DNA of 64,000 bases from Thamnaconus septentrionalis. Lineage: Eukaryota; Chordata; Actinopteri; Tetraodontiformes; Monacanthidae. The notes under the pieces were generated by a model, which ran no database searches, was not told the DNA's origin, and saw nothing but the letters and a program-made list of their open reading frames with translations. Both the position numbers and the translations under genes were made by a program. Shown here piece by piece: positions 30,901 to 39,594 of the stretch (position 1 is the stretch's first letter; each line of letters opens with the position of its first letter). The stretch lies in the NCBI GenBank assembly GCA_009823395.1, contig CM020505.1, forward strand, positions 23,169,629 through 23,233,628, written 5' to 3'.

Positions 30901-33900
30901 CTAAAACCTTGAAAGCAATCAAATACTGTAACCCTGTCAGTGGACTGAAACGCCTTTGTTCTAACTGATTGCCATCTGGGGCTTATGTGTATCTGGGTGT
31001 GTGTGTGTGTCTGTGTGAGAGCTTCCTTCCTGAGAGAATGGTGGGTGGGGTGGTGGGGTGGGAGAGTTTCCAAGCGCAGCACCACGACCTCTGGCTGAAT
31101 CCCTCAGTGATCATCTAACACGCAGCACATCACTTTACTACGCAGCTGTCTGAGAGCCACAGAGCGTATTGATCCTCCCTACTAATGCTCACAAGGCCAT
31201 TGATCACTTGGTCTTTTCAAGCACGGCTAACCAGGGCCTGTCTGCCCTGATCTGGTTTACCTGCGCCCGCCGGTCGCCAGTCTCCTTGTTCGCGTCACCG
31301 TCTGTCCACTTTGCTTTTAATTGTCTCTGCGTGTTCTGTTGTAGGAATAAATCCCAGAAGAGCAAATTTGATGAGGAGCTGCACAATGAGATGACGACAA
31401 CCATCGATGAGCTCAGCAGCAAGTAGGTCCATCTGTGCAAGACGCCGTGCTTCCCATGCTCATCTCTCTGTCCACTTTTTTATTGCGTGAAGGACTTTTT
31501 CTCTACCAAACTGGCTGCAGTGGTGGGAAAAGAGATGATTGAAAAGTGATCAAACCTGCCAGCGTTTGGTGTCACATTATTTGATGATGTAATCTATGGA
31601 AACTTCCAACAGGTCCCAAGCCTGTCAGTCTGCGCTGCTGCATGTGTTCCTGTAGATCCACTGTTCCTCTTAAAGGGTTTTATGTTACAGCAATGTTCAC
31701 ATCTAGAGTTCATGAACCAACTTTTTATTTCCATTGTATATGCGGTCACATAGAGCTCGTGATTAACCAGCAAGGAATCCCTGGGACGCTGCACCAGTCA
31801 CTATCTGGAGCAGCAGCCAGAACTCCATGGCAAAAAGCTTCATAACGCACAGTCACAGCCCTCAACACTTTTTAGACATGTTTTCAGTTGCCTACTTTTG
31901 AGATAGTGGATTATTATTATTATTTGTTTTCATTACATATATTTAATAAACACTCCAGCATGGTCAAAATATCGGCCACAACAGCGGCTTGATTTTCATT
32001 TAGTTTAAAATAGACTTTTAAAAGTCACCTGTCGCTATGCTTTCTAAAGAGTCCTGTGAAAGATTTAGTTGACGCGCCAGACAATACTTGCTGTCCAGTT
32101 ATCATCTCCAGCCGTCTCTTTGTTTTCTCCTCCCACTGCCTCATTCTCCTCCCTCAATACTCTTTCTTTCTCCCCCTCCTCCCCCCATCCTGCCTTTGTT
32201 TTGCCTCCGCTGTCCTCCTACTCTCTCAGGCAGTGGTCCAAGTCTGAAGAGAGTGTCAGATTAGCTCTCTGGTTTCCAAAGAAGGATTTGGAAAAGCAGG
32301 TAAGATAGACAGCAGCATGCCAGTGGACCATTAGAGGCTTTAGAAGCCCAAATGGCCGTGGCAGTGAAATGTGTTTATGTTCTTGTGGTTCCAGTACCGT
32401 TCCCTGGACTTGCCAATGTTCAAACACTACGTGGGCTGTGCCACGTTTATCTTCTTCTGCATCTTTCTGGTCCAGATGCTCGTCTCCAAGGAGTGAGTAG
32501 GACTGGAGTTCCTCTTGCAGAGCTGCAGAGCCAGAGTGAAGGCAAGAGCTGATATGTCTGCTGTGTGTTGTCTCCTCCAGCCGTCCCAAGCTGGGCGTGT
32601 CCTTCGGGGTGTCGGTCTGCGTGCTGCTGCTGACTCTGGCCGTCTGCTACTCCGGCCAACTGCAGGTCAGTGTGGCGGCTCTCAGCGCTGGTCATTGAAG
32701 AGCGGCTCCAACCCTGCACTCAGACACTGCCACATGTTGCATCACTTTGACCTGCAAGCCAGGATTCCTGCCTCTCGACATCAGAAATCAGAAATGACGA
32801 TGACCTGTCCAGCCTCAGAGAAGATCACTTGTGTCAGGAGAAGTAGATATGACACCTTCTTCAAGATCTGGCAACCTTTTATGGAGTTTGTGGAAACGTT
32901 ACCCAGTCAACTGTTGACTCTGCAGTGCTTAAACTGGTCCAGTTGTAAGTGATGTAACTGCCCAGGCAACATGTGAAAGAAATTTGCATATTACAGCAAC
33001 AATACTGTAGAAAAGAATGGAGATTACAATGATTAAACAGAAATAAAATACAAATATTTATAGACTCATAAGGAGCAAATAAGATACACACATTATATTG
33101 ACAGTTGGATTATTTTACAAGTTCTGTACACAATATTGACATATAAATCAGTGTTTTATTGTTTTTGAACAATGGAAAACCTGGCTGACGTGTGTGACAT
33201 GGTTTTCTTCACTAAGCGCAGGTGTGACAAGTCCACAGGTTAGAGTTGTAACCTCAGAGCAGGTGGGCGACTAAATAAAGACGAGGGCCAAACGCGTTAA
33301 CGTGTGTGAGAGGCAGACGGTGTGTGTTGTGTGTGCCGCTCACTCTCTGACCTCAGACTCACCTGACATTCAGTCCTTGACATGCAAGTATTTTCTCCTC
33401 TCAGCCAGCTGCCGGTCGTCACGTGGCGGCGGCCCTGCTAGTGTCGGCCCTGCCAGTGGCGGCCCTGCCAGTGGCGGCCCTGCCAGTGATGGCACTGACA
33501 GTGTCGGCCCTGCCAGTGGCGGCCCTGACAGTGGCGGCCCTGCCAGTGGGGGCCCTGACAGTGGCGTCCCTGCCAGTGGCGGCCCTGACAGTGGCGGCCT
33601 TGCCAGTGGCGGCAGTGGCTGCCCTGACAGTGGCGGCAGTGGCGGCCCTGCCAGTGATGGCACTGACAGTGGCGGCAGTGGCGGCCCTGCCAGTGGCGGC
33701 CCTGCCAGTGGCAGCAGTGGCGACCCTGCCAGTGGCGGCTCTGCCAGTGGCGGCCCTGCCAGTGGCAGCTCTTCCAGTGGCGGCTCTGCCACTGGCCCTG
33801 CCAGTGGTGGCCAGTGGTGTCTGAAGGTGGATGTTTGATACGCTGCGACAGACAAACCCGTTCAGTCGCTCACTGAACTCTTCCTTCCTTTCGTGTGCAG

Positions 33901-36900
33901 CTGGTGTTTCCAGAGAAGCTGTCGAGGTGCCAGTGGCTCCCCGCCGTGTCCGAGGCCGTGGTCAAGCAGCCGTGTGTGCGCCTCCTGCTGGCCACCACCA
34001 CCACTGCAGTCATCATAGTCCTGGCAGTGTTCAACCTGGTGAGAATGTACTCACAGAGGGGTCATTATATGTATATATATATACATGCGTGTGTGTGTGT
34101 GCACTCTGCTATTTCTGGCCTTGCGACACTTCATAGCTGCCATGCCAAACTTCAAAGCACCCTCTCCATCGGTGGCCACCTGTCAGTCAAGTGATTTTTT
34201 TTGATTCTCCTCTAGTGCTTCGTCCAGATGAACGTCCAAGAATGTGGTTATGTGATTGTTGAGGCCTCTCCCACCAATGATTCCAGCAGGAAGGGATTAA
34301 ACGAGCCAGATCTCTCCTGTCTGCCTGTGAGTGATGGATTTGTTATCATAACACATAAAATCAAACAGTAATACTTATTTTATTCCAGGCAGGATTAAAT
34401 TGTCTGAGCATTTGAGGTGGATTGTGTTGCATCACTGCGCCGTGATTTCCGGCTTTTACGAGCTGATGAATACCGTAGTTTGTTCTGCTGAAATATTTGT
34501 CTATTATGATAAGAATGTGTTTTAATTCCAGCCTTGTTCTCCCCCCAGTACTCTGTGTACTGCTGTATCCTATCCCTCATTGCGTGTGGAGTCTTCCTGC
34601 GAGTCAGCTTTGAGCTCAAAGTGCTCTTCCTCACGCTGGCCTCTGCAGCGTTCTACATCATCATCCTCAGCACCAAGAGGTTGCTCTTCGTAGCCTACGG
34701 AAACAGCCTTTACGCTTCCATCAACAGCAGCTGGAACTGCAGCAGGTGGGATGGAGTGTGGGAGGCTGTGTGTGTGTGTGTGTGTGTCAGCTCGCAATCC
34801 TCATGGTTTAGCGCTAGCCTTTACCAATCCTAATACATAGACAATGAGTGTCGTGATTCTAGTTTATACTGAATGTTCATTCCCGGGTAAATAAATGTTA
34901 AATAATTACTGAAATACTAAATCAATGTTAAATGCTAAATGTTTGCTTCTGTCCTTGCAGTGTAGAAGATCCGTCCGTCTTAAAGTCCGTCGGGTTGGTC
35001 AAACACCCCCAGTTTATGAGCTGCGTATACATCACACTGTTCCTGGTCACCATGCTCATCATCGCACAGCAGGTAGAACACCACTTCTTCTTACGAGTGC
35101 TTGTATTCCACTACTCACCGATACCAATACAGAGTATTGATAAGGCCGCTGCACAATTTAGAATTATTTGGATTTTTTTTTTTTAAATTTTTCCAACAAC
35201 ATTCCTCAGCATTTTTCTATATCGGTGGTAGTGGTGGTGGTGATAGTCGTTTGATCTAAGAGTTTCCTCTCCCCACCTCCATCCTCCATCCTCCACCTTC
35301 TGGCGGCTAGAACGAGTCGTGCTTCCGCCAAGACTTCCTGCTCAAGTACAAGAACCGCACGGAGCAGGATGAGATCGAGACCCGAGAGAACCTCAACCGC
35401 CTGCTGCTGGAGAACGTGCTGCCGGCCCACGTGGCAGCGCTGTTTGTTGGCGAGAATAAAAAGAACGAGGTAGTTGTTGCAGCGATGGAGCTTTTAGACG
35501 CTCTCAGACGCTTCGTTCACCTTTTAACATTTATACACAAAGTCCTTTTATACCATCAGACACTAAGTGTGTTTCAAAAGGACAAAAGATGTGGAAATAG
35601 TTCCAGACTCGGTTACATAACGCATTTGTTGATGCTTGAAATTAGATTGTTTTTTCATCAGTAAATGAAGCCAACGTTCTGAACCTCAGTTAATTCATCA
35701 TTTGATGCGGCTGTCTCTCTGCAGGACCTCTACTACAAGTCTTATGACTGCGTCTGCGTGATGTTTGCATCTGTTCCGGATTTTAAAGAGTTTTACACCG
35801 AGTGTGACATCAACAAGGAAGGCCTGGAGTGCCTGAGGCTGCTCAACGAGATCATTGCCGACTTTGACGAGGTCAGGAGATGAAGCCTCGGTCTTCATGC
35901 CATCCAGCATCTTCTCTGTGACGCATTGTTTTGAGTCTTTGTTTATTTTTTCTATTCAAGCACTTTGAATTATTTTTATCCCATGACCTGCCAGGAGGCT
36001 GAGCCATCTTCTCCCTGGTTCTTCCAGGATTTCTCCACTCTGCACTCTGTCCTGCCTTAGTTTGAAAGCCCAAAATTCAGAGCAACAACAACAACAACAA
36101 CAGCAATTGAAAGGCTACTGTAGTGCACTAATGGGGCCTGCCTGAAACAAACACACAGCGAAAGCGGAAAAATAAATGACAAAAGGCCGATTCATTAAGT
36201 TGTCACTCATCCCTGTTTTTGTCTCCCTCAAACCAACAGCTGCTCTCCAAGCCAAAGTTCAGCTGTGTGGAGAAGATCAAGACCATCGGCAGCACCTACA
36301 TGGCTGCTGCTGGCCTCTGTGGAACGCCAGGCCAGGAGAACAACCAGGTAGGAGGGACCACAGATCCATCTTAGATCTAGTGGGGCGACTGGAGCTCAGG
36401 AGGCGGAGCGGGTCGTCCAATGACTGAAAGGTTTGGAGGTTCAAATCCCGCTCCCTCCCAGTCACTGCCTCCTATGAACCTGAGTGAATGTTGGCTGGTG
36501 GTCGGAGGGGCCATTTGATTGGCTGCCACACTTCCGTCAGTCATCGGTGTTGCTTCTTTGTGAAGCGTCTTTCTGTTGGTCGGCTCAGCGATAGCCGGCA
36601 GCTCGGTGACTTTGTCTGCACTTGCAGGACAAAGAGAGGCAGCAGGCGCAGATTGGAATCGTGGTGGAGTTTGCCATCGCTCTGATCGGCAAGCTGGACG
36701 GCATCAACAGACATTCCTTCAACAGCTTCAGGCTGCGTGTGGGTGAGTGGGTGAGAACGCTCAGCTGCTTCAGCTCCAGCAGGAAGCTTCCCTTGACAGC
36801 AGGGACGGCGCTGCATCCAGTGCAGCACCGACACACACACACACAGTGGAGGGCGGGGTTTCCTGAGCGACACGCCTCTTCTTCCACCGCCACCTTCATC

Positions 36901-37935
36901 ATCAACAGGGTTTACTGTCTCCAGCAGTGCTGCAGTTAACAGTCAAACTTGCAGTGCTTTGTACACGGCATGTGGGATCATTGCCGTGCAGTGCAGTTAG
37001 TCATGTGCGTGTCTGTAATTCAACATGTGGCCAAGGCTGAATTTGATTTTAAATTTTCCATCCCAGTGTGGGAAACAGAAGGCAGCCTGGGACGCTGCAG
37101 CTGTCTGTTGTGTCTGCACTGTATTTGCAGGAGGCCTCCTGATGACTGTGTGGGAGGAAACATTTACATTTCTTCAGAGATAAGATCGTGCATGAGGCGC
37201 AAACAATTTTAAATTGATTTTAAACATTTTAAGTCAAGTTGTGTTGGTCATCATGTGGACACTTTGTGTGTCTGCACGTCTTTTCTTTTTTATAAACAAA
37301 GGATAAAATTAAGAAAACGAAGGAAAAGTAGTCCGCTGTAATGTTTCACTGATGTCACTGTTTATTGTGAATTATCTTGACATTTTTATCGCTCGACATT
37401 CTTGATAAACAAAGTGTAATAAAGGAATATTTGCTGCCTGTCTTGCCTGGAATACAGTTGATGTAGCAGCTGAAATCTGGAGCTGCTGCTGCTTCTCTCC
37501 GAGCAGGTATCAACCACGGCCCAGTGATCGCTGGAGTCATCGGCGCCAGGAAACCCCAGTATGACATCTGGGGCAACACGGTGAACGTGGCCAGCAGGAT
37601 GGAGAGCACCGGCGAGCTGGGGAAGATCCAGGTAGGGAGGAGCTCGGTCCTGACCACCGGGGCCATGAATCTCAAAATGAACCTTCATTACACTGCACAA
37701 CACTGCCATCATACTGTTTGTGTAGTATAATTCTTCCAACACTAGTGGTGCTCACTTGATGAATGTGTGCGGCTCCTCCCCCCTGCAGGTGACGGAGGAG
37801 ACGGCGGTGGTGCTGAAGAGGCTGGGCTACTCCTGCGAGTGCCGCGGCTTCATCGACGTCAAGGGCAAAGGAGAGCTGAAAACCTTCTTCCTCTGCACCG
37901 ACATGAGCAAGCACCAGGGCCTGGGGCTGAGCTGA
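19461..37935 (+). CDS. adcy7: Adenylate cyclase type 7 (25 coding exons, 1097 aa)
   Basis: Membrane enzyme converting ATP to cAMP; type 2/4/7 family members are stimulated by Gs-alpha and by G-beta-gamma. Coding exons: 19461-19625, 22067-22264, 22348-22512, 22611-22760, 25384-25544, 27687-27798, 27952-28079, 28506-28664, 28828-28960, 29263-29451, 29538-29581, 31345-31422, 32230-32299, 32395-32492, 32581-32665, 33901-34038, 34216-34326, 34549-34745, 34961-35072, 35311-35469, 35725-35871, 36240-36347, 36628-36742, 37507-37631, 37789-37935. The sum is 3294 nt, close to the human length (1080 aa from memory). Layout: first six-helix cassette (about 29-195), C1 (metal Asp 285 and 329), second cassette (about 590-830), C2 (Lys947, Asp1027, Asn1034, Arg1038). 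The MPAKGKY start matches mammalian ADCY7, and synteny with tent4b and brd7 agrees. Confidence 0.95.
19807..19844. repeat. Perfect inverted repeat (16-bp arms, 6-nt loop)
   Basis: Arms caatctgatttgaatt (19807-19822) and aattcaaatcagattg (19829-19844). The neighbouring 'gtttac..ccct' and 'ccgtttacatgaac' suggest the core of a small foldback element. Confidence 0.85.
21297..21384. repeat. (CT)44 microsatellite
   Basis: Uninterrupted CT dinucleotide over 88 bp in the first intron between adcy7 coding exons. Confidence 0.97.
21868..21957. repeat. (CAG)30 pure trinucleotide repeat
   Basis: Thirty uninterrupted CAG units, ending 109 bp before the acceptor of adcy7 coding exon 2. A polyglutamine frame runs through it, but that frame differs from the exon frame, so it is intronic as annotated. 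Confidence 0.97.
22067..22264 (+). CDS. adcy7: adcy7 coding exon 2 (membrane helices)
   Basis: [20 protein letters not shown] through [11 protein letters not shown] in phase 0. Hydrophobic helices of the first cassette. Acceptor gagcag, donor gtaact. Confidence 0.9.
22348..22512 (+). CDS. adcy7: adcy7 coding exon 3 (membrane helices)
   Basis: [20 protein letters not shown] through [10 protein letters not shown] in phase 0. VPFFLFI-F-VYT-LPF is a conserved block of the subfamily. Only 83 bp of intron precedes it. Confidence 0.93.
22611..22760 (+). CDS. adcy7: adcy7 coding exon 4 (end of cassette 1, signalling helix)
   Basis: [20 protein letters not shown] through [11 protein letters not shown] in phase 0. 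KLEIEKRQQ is the helical lead-in to C1. Acceptor gcgtgcag, donor gtgagt. Confidence 0.94.
22761..25383 (+). other. adcy7: adcy7 intron
   Basis: 2.6 kb, AT-rich. Minor repeats only: a TTCAG tract at about 23336-23360 and a CACATA tract at about 24909-24945. No exon or RNA gene is seen. Confidence 0.8.
25384..25544 (+). CDS. adcy7: adcy7 coding exon 5 (C1 start)
   Basis: [20 protein letters not shown] through [14 protein letters not shown] plus two bases. ENLL-SVLP and FHSLYVKRH are C1 landmarks. Donor gtagcc. Confidence 0.94.
25545..27686 (+). other. adcy7: adcy7 intron
   Basis: 2.1 kb with an (AT)n at about 26515-26527 and poly-T runs. Nothing functional is recognised. Confidence 0.8.
27687..27798 (+). 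CDS. adcy7: adcy7 coding exon 6 (C1, first metal Asp)
   Basis: [20 protein letters not shown] through [13 protein letters not shown]. Asp285 in ADIVGF is the first metal ligand. Acceptor tttcag, donor gtaagt. Confidence 0.96.
27952..28079 (+). CDS. adcy7: adcy7 coding exon 7 (C1, second metal Asp)
   Basis: [20 protein letters not shown] through [11 protein letters not shown] plus two bases. Asp329 in GDCYYC is the second metal ligand. Donor gtgagt. Confidence 0.96.
28080..28505 (+). other. adcy7: adcy7 intron
   Basis: 426 bp; nothing notable. Confidence 0.8.
28506..28664 (+). CDS. adcy7: adcy7 coding exon 8 (C1)
   Basis: Completes Lys, then [20 protein letters not shown] through MESGGLP plus two bases. 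Contains [17 protein letters not shown], the C1 core. Acceptor cacccag, donor gtaact. Confidence 0.95.
28828..28960 (+). CDS. adcy7: adcy7 coding exon 9 (C1 end)
   Basis: (G)[19 protein letters not shown] through TYLVIDPR. Acceptor ggccag, donor gtgagc. Confidence 0.95.
28961..29262 (+). other. adcy7: adcy7 intron
   Basis: 302 bp. It has an AATAAA at about 29163, which could in principle allow premature polyadenylation; there is no other evidence for that. Confidence 0.7.
29263..29451 (+). CDS. adcy7: adcy7 coding exon 10 (C1b)
   Basis: [20 protein letters not shown] through [10 protein letters not shown] in phase 0. [17 protein letters not shown] is the conserved C1b block. Donor gtgagc. 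Confidence 0.94.
29538..29581 (+). CDS. adcy7: adcy7 coding exon 11 (micro-exon, C1b)
   Basis: 44 bp: [14 protein letters not shown] plus two bases. Weakly conserved linker. Acceptor gtttcag and donor gtaaaa keep the frame. Confidence 0.85.
29582..31344 (+). other. adcy7: adcy7 intron
   Basis: 1.8 kb with a (GCAG)n tract at about 30323-30344 and a poly-T at about 30437-30450. Nothing coding is recognised. Confidence 0.8.
31345..31422 (+). CDS. adcy7: adcy7 coding exon 12 (C1b)
   Basis: (R)[19 protein letters not shown] through IDELSS plus two bases. Corresponds to the mammalian DDEMLSAIEGLSS region. Donor gtaggt. Confidence 0.88.
31423..32229 (+). other. adcy7: adcy7 intron
   Basis: 807 bp with a short (ATT)n at about 31912-31923. 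The pyrimidine-rich 3' end at 32090-32229 leads into the next acceptor. Confidence 0.8.
32230..32299 (+). CDS. adcy7: adcy7 coding exon 13 (C1b)
   Basis: (K)[19 protein letters not shown] through LEKQ in phase 0. Acceptor ctctcag, donor gtaaga. Confidence 0.9.
32395..32492 (+). CDS. adcy7: adcy7 coding exon 14 (start of membrane cassette 2)
   Basis: [20 protein letters not shown] through VQMLVSK plus two bases, including the first helix of the second cassette. Confidence 0.92.
32581..32665 (+). CDS. adcy7: adcy7 coding exon 15 (membrane helix)
   Basis: (D)[19 protein letters not shown] through CYSGQLQ. Matches mammalian LGVSFGLV. Donor gtcagt. Confidence 0.92.
32666..33900 (+). other. adcy7: adcy7 intron with minisatellite
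   Basis: 1.2 kb. It holds a 15-bp minisatellite at about 33423-33820 (separate entry) and otherwise AT-rich sequence. Confidence 0.85.
33423..33820. repeat. 15-bp GC-rich minisatellite
   Basis: About 26 imperfect units of ggccctgccagtggc, with variants carrying gacagt, gatggc or gcagtggc. Unit length is a multiple of three and stop-free, so two plus-strand frames and one minus-strand frame stay open across it. It is flanked by an acceptor-like ctcctctcag at about 33396-33405. Confidence 0.93.
33901..34038 (+). CDS. adcy7: adcy7 coding exon 16 (membrane helix)
   Basis: [20 protein letters not shown] through IIVLAVFNL in phase 0. Acceptor gtgtgcag, donor gtgaga. Confidence 0.92.
34216..34326 (+). 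CDS. adcy7: adcy7 coding exon 17 (extracellular loop)
   Basis: [20 protein letters not shown] through NEPDLSCLP in phase 0. Contains the N-glycosylation sequon Asn712-Asp-Ser. Acceptor tcctctag, donor gtgagt. Confidence 0.9.
34549..34745 (+). CDS. adcy7: adcy7 coding exon 18 (membrane helices)
   Basis: [20 protein letters not shown] through [11 protein letters not shown] plus two bases. It includes sequons at Asn787 and Asn791. A (GT)n microsatellite starts about 20 bp after the donor. Confidence 0.92.
34961..35072 (+). CDS. adcy7: adcy7 coding exon 19 (last membrane helix)
   Basis: (S)[19 protein letters not shown] through [10 protein letters not shown] in phase 0. Acceptor ccttgcag, donor gtagaa. 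Confidence 0.92.
35311..35469 (+). CDS. adcy7: adcy7 coding exon 20 (C2 lead helix)
   Basis: [20 protein letters not shown] through [23 protein letters not shown] in phase 0. The [14 protein letters not shown] block is the C2 entry. Confidence 0.95.
35725..35871 (+). CDS. adcy7: adcy7 coding exon 21 (C2)
   Basis: [20 protein letters not shown] through [10 protein letters not shown] in phase 0. Near identical to mammalian C2. Confidence 0.96.
35872..36239 (+). other. adcy7: adcy7 intron
   Basis: 368 bp with (CAA)n at 36083-36103. Nothing else. Confidence 0.8.
36240..36347 (+). CDS. adcy7: adcy7 coding exon 22 (C2, nucleotide-binding Lys)
   Basis: [20 protein letters not shown] through PGQENNQ in phase 0. 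Lys947 in [10 protein letters not shown] contacts the adenine ring in the family. Confidence 0.96.
36370..36545 (+). repeat. tRNA-derived SINE fragment in adcy7 intron
   Basis: It has a box-A-like 'tggagctcaggaggcggagc' near 36390 and a box-B-like ggttcaaatccc near 36437. The sequence downstream lacks a folded tRNA end. The ctcagga-gcggagcgggtcgtcc head is the tRNA-like start of a common fish SINE; the family name is not assigned. Confidence 0.6.
36628..36742 (+). CDS. adcy7: adcy7 coding exon 23 (C2)
   Basis: [20 protein letters not shown] through SFNSFRLRV plus one base. Acceptor cttgcag, donor gtgagt. Confidence 0.96.
36743..37506 (+). other. adcy7: adcy7 intron
   Basis: 764 bp, nothing notable beyond a short CA tract near 36830-36846. 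Confidence 0.8.
37507..37631 (+). CDS. adcy7: adcy7 coding exon 24 (C2 catalytic Asn/Arg)
   Basis: (G)[19 protein letters not shown] through STGELGKIQ. Contains Asp1027 and the transition-state pair Asn1034 and Arg1038 in [12 protein letters not shown]. Confidence 0.97.
37789..37935 (+). CDS. adcy7: adcy7 last coding exon with stop
   Basis: [20 protein letters not shown] through HQGLGLS and TGA at 37933-37935. Mammalian ADCY7 likewise ends in FQGLGLN. Confidence 0.96.
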   Translation: MTEETAVVLKRLGYSCECRGFIDVKGKGELKTFFLCTDMSKHQGLGLS

Positions 37936-37975
37936 GCCGGGCTGGGCTGAGCCGGGCTGGGCTGAGCCGGGCTGA
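37927..37975. repeat. GGGCTGAGCC tandem repeat overlapping the adcy7 stop codon
   Basis: Roughly two and a half copies of a 20-bp unit ctgagccgggctgggctgag, the first overlapping the last codons and TGA of adcy7. Confidence 0.85.
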
Positions 37976-38019
37976 ACCAGCACGGACAAGCAGACTCTTG
38001 GTTCAGAGTTGATGGGTTC

Positions 38020-38190
38020 TAGAGCGCCACACGGTGCCCAGGGAGGGACACCAAGACAGAGCTGCTGCCGTTCAGGCTGTGATCTCTGAGCTCGGTCAAG
38101 GAATCGCTGCCTTGCCACCGAGGGGATTTGAACCCTCGACCCTGCGGGACGGCAGCTCTGCAGTGGAGGGAAGGTGACCACGGTGTCCTA
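38020..38190 (-). repeat. tRNA-like SINE fragment in adcy7 3' UTR
   Basis: On the minus strand a box-B-like gggttcaaatcccc lies at about 38122-38136, preceded by 'ccgtcccgcagggtcgag'. It lacks a tRNA acceptor stem, so it is a SINE head rather than a tRNA gene. Confidence 0.45.
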
Positions 38191-39357
38191 ACACCACCTT
38201 GCATTTTCCATTCACAAACACTTCTCCCTCCAGTGGCCAGTCCCAGTTTACTTTTCAGGCTTTTCTCTCACTGCTGCCAAATATGGATGTGAACTTTTGA
38301 AGATGCCTGCGGTTCTTTAAAGACAGAAACAACAGGATTCTCTTACTTGAAGGCCTGTCTGCTTGTTTAGTGGGCTTGATAAGGGATCCAGACACGCCAG
38401 CTGCCCTGTTGGCAAGGTGGCAGTGGGGAAGAAGACAAAGGGAAGCTCCTCTCTCAGCCTCCTTTACTGCATATTTTTCTTAACAAAAAAGTGCTTATGA
38501 TGTTGTGTCAGCTTCTCTATTATGCCAGTAAGTTCAGGATGATACCTGCAAACTGTCTGTGTGAACCCGTGTCAGATTACAGCTGTTTATTTGGAGTGAC
38601 TAATATTGGTAGGACTAGAAGAAGACAATCCATGTGCTGGATGTCATTGGCTTCCTGCTGATGCTCTCCTGCTTTACTTTCTTATTTTTTTGGGGCTGCA
38701 TCATTTGGGAACCCTGGATGCTGGTGTCTTGGGAGTTCCTCCAATGAACTGCTTCCTCACAATGATCTGTGTGAAAGTGTATTGTAAAAGTGTACATATA
38801 CCAAGAGGCTAAAACCATGAAAATAGTGATCAGACGTAGAAAAGTACAAAGCCTCACCTGCAGGCCTTTCACCGTTGTTTCTTGATCTCAGTCCAGCTGC
38901 AGATGTGTGCATGAGCGTCGTCGGCCTCTGCCGTCCTTCTCATTTAAACCGCCAAAGGTCACAAAGGTCACAGCAAACCTCCTCATGGACAGACATGGAA
39001 CGAGCCTTTTGCTCCTGTTTCTGAAGTGTTTGTCTGCACGGACGTCTGCGAGTGCCAACAGTGTCAGAGGTCATGAAGTGCTGTTCACTCTGCAAGCCCC
39101 AGTATTTTTGATATCTACGATATACTGTTTATATACATATATACAGGTGTATGTATGTATGTATGTATGTATATACACACACACACATACACGTAAACAG
39201 GTAACTGAGGCCCTGCTCTGGATGACTGTGTCTTCACTCTTGTATGGTGGCCTTCTCTTTGCAACCATAACCTGTCCTGCTGTCCTGTGGTTCACTGGAA
39301 ACAATGATGTATCAGCCTTCACGTGAACAAATGTGACCTTCAACAGTTCCAGAATGT

Positions 39358-39363
39358 AATAAA
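39358..39363 (+). terminator. adcy7: adcy7 poly(A) signal
   Basis: AATAAA in gtaataaatgtctg, followed within 25 bp by a GT/T-rich stretch. It is the last such signal before the convergent brd7 tail. Confidence 0.65.
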
Positions 39364-39453
39364 TGTCTGCTCCACTATGCAGTTTGTCATTCAGAAATGT
39401 CAAAAAAAAATGAGGTGGGGGAAGGGGGGTTCAGGGTTTATATAAAACAAAAG

Positions 39454-39459
39454 TTTATT
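39454..39459 (-). terminator. brd7: brd7 poly(A) signal (minus strand)
   Basis: tttatt on the plus strand, AATAAA on the minus, 38 bp beyond the brd7 stop. The brd7 3' UTR would therefore be very short. Confidence 0.6.
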
Positions 39460-39496
39460 AAATTGTAATGCATACAAAAGCCAGACAAGCAACATG

Positions 39497-39594
39497 TCAT
39501 GATGTCACGAGGAGGGAGGAGTTGAACTGGGCAGCGACGGCTGGAACTTCCACCTGGCAGCTGGACGTGGTCTCCATGGCTTCAGCCTCCTGCA
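39497..39594 (-). CDS. brd7: brd7 exon 16 (stop)
   Basis: (V)QEAEAMETTSSCQVEVPAV through SSLLVTS and TGA at 39499-39497. The C-terminal tail is weakly conserved. It is supported by the in-phase acceptor cagcag and the poly(A) signal just beyond. Confidence 0.85.

Larger units (their letters stand above)
37936..39375 (+). other. adcy7: adcy7 3' UTR (inferred)
   Basis: 1.4 kb between the stop and the poly(A) signal. It starts with a GC-rich tandem repeat (37927-37975), holds a minus-orientation tRNA-like repeat near 38020-38190, and a (TATG)n/(CA)n tract at about 39148-39188. Confidence 0.6.

Noticed and set aside
33302..33855. Gly/Ser/Pro-rich or Ala/Val-rich proteins on both strands
   Set aside because: By-product of a stop-free 15-bp minisatellite; reported as a finding for exonisation, not annotated as a gene.
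36430..36450. tRNA box B (ggttcaaatcc) in an adcy7 intron, and a similar one near 38122 and 44050
   Set aside because: No acceptor stem or cloverleaf; they belong to tRNA-derived SINE heads.
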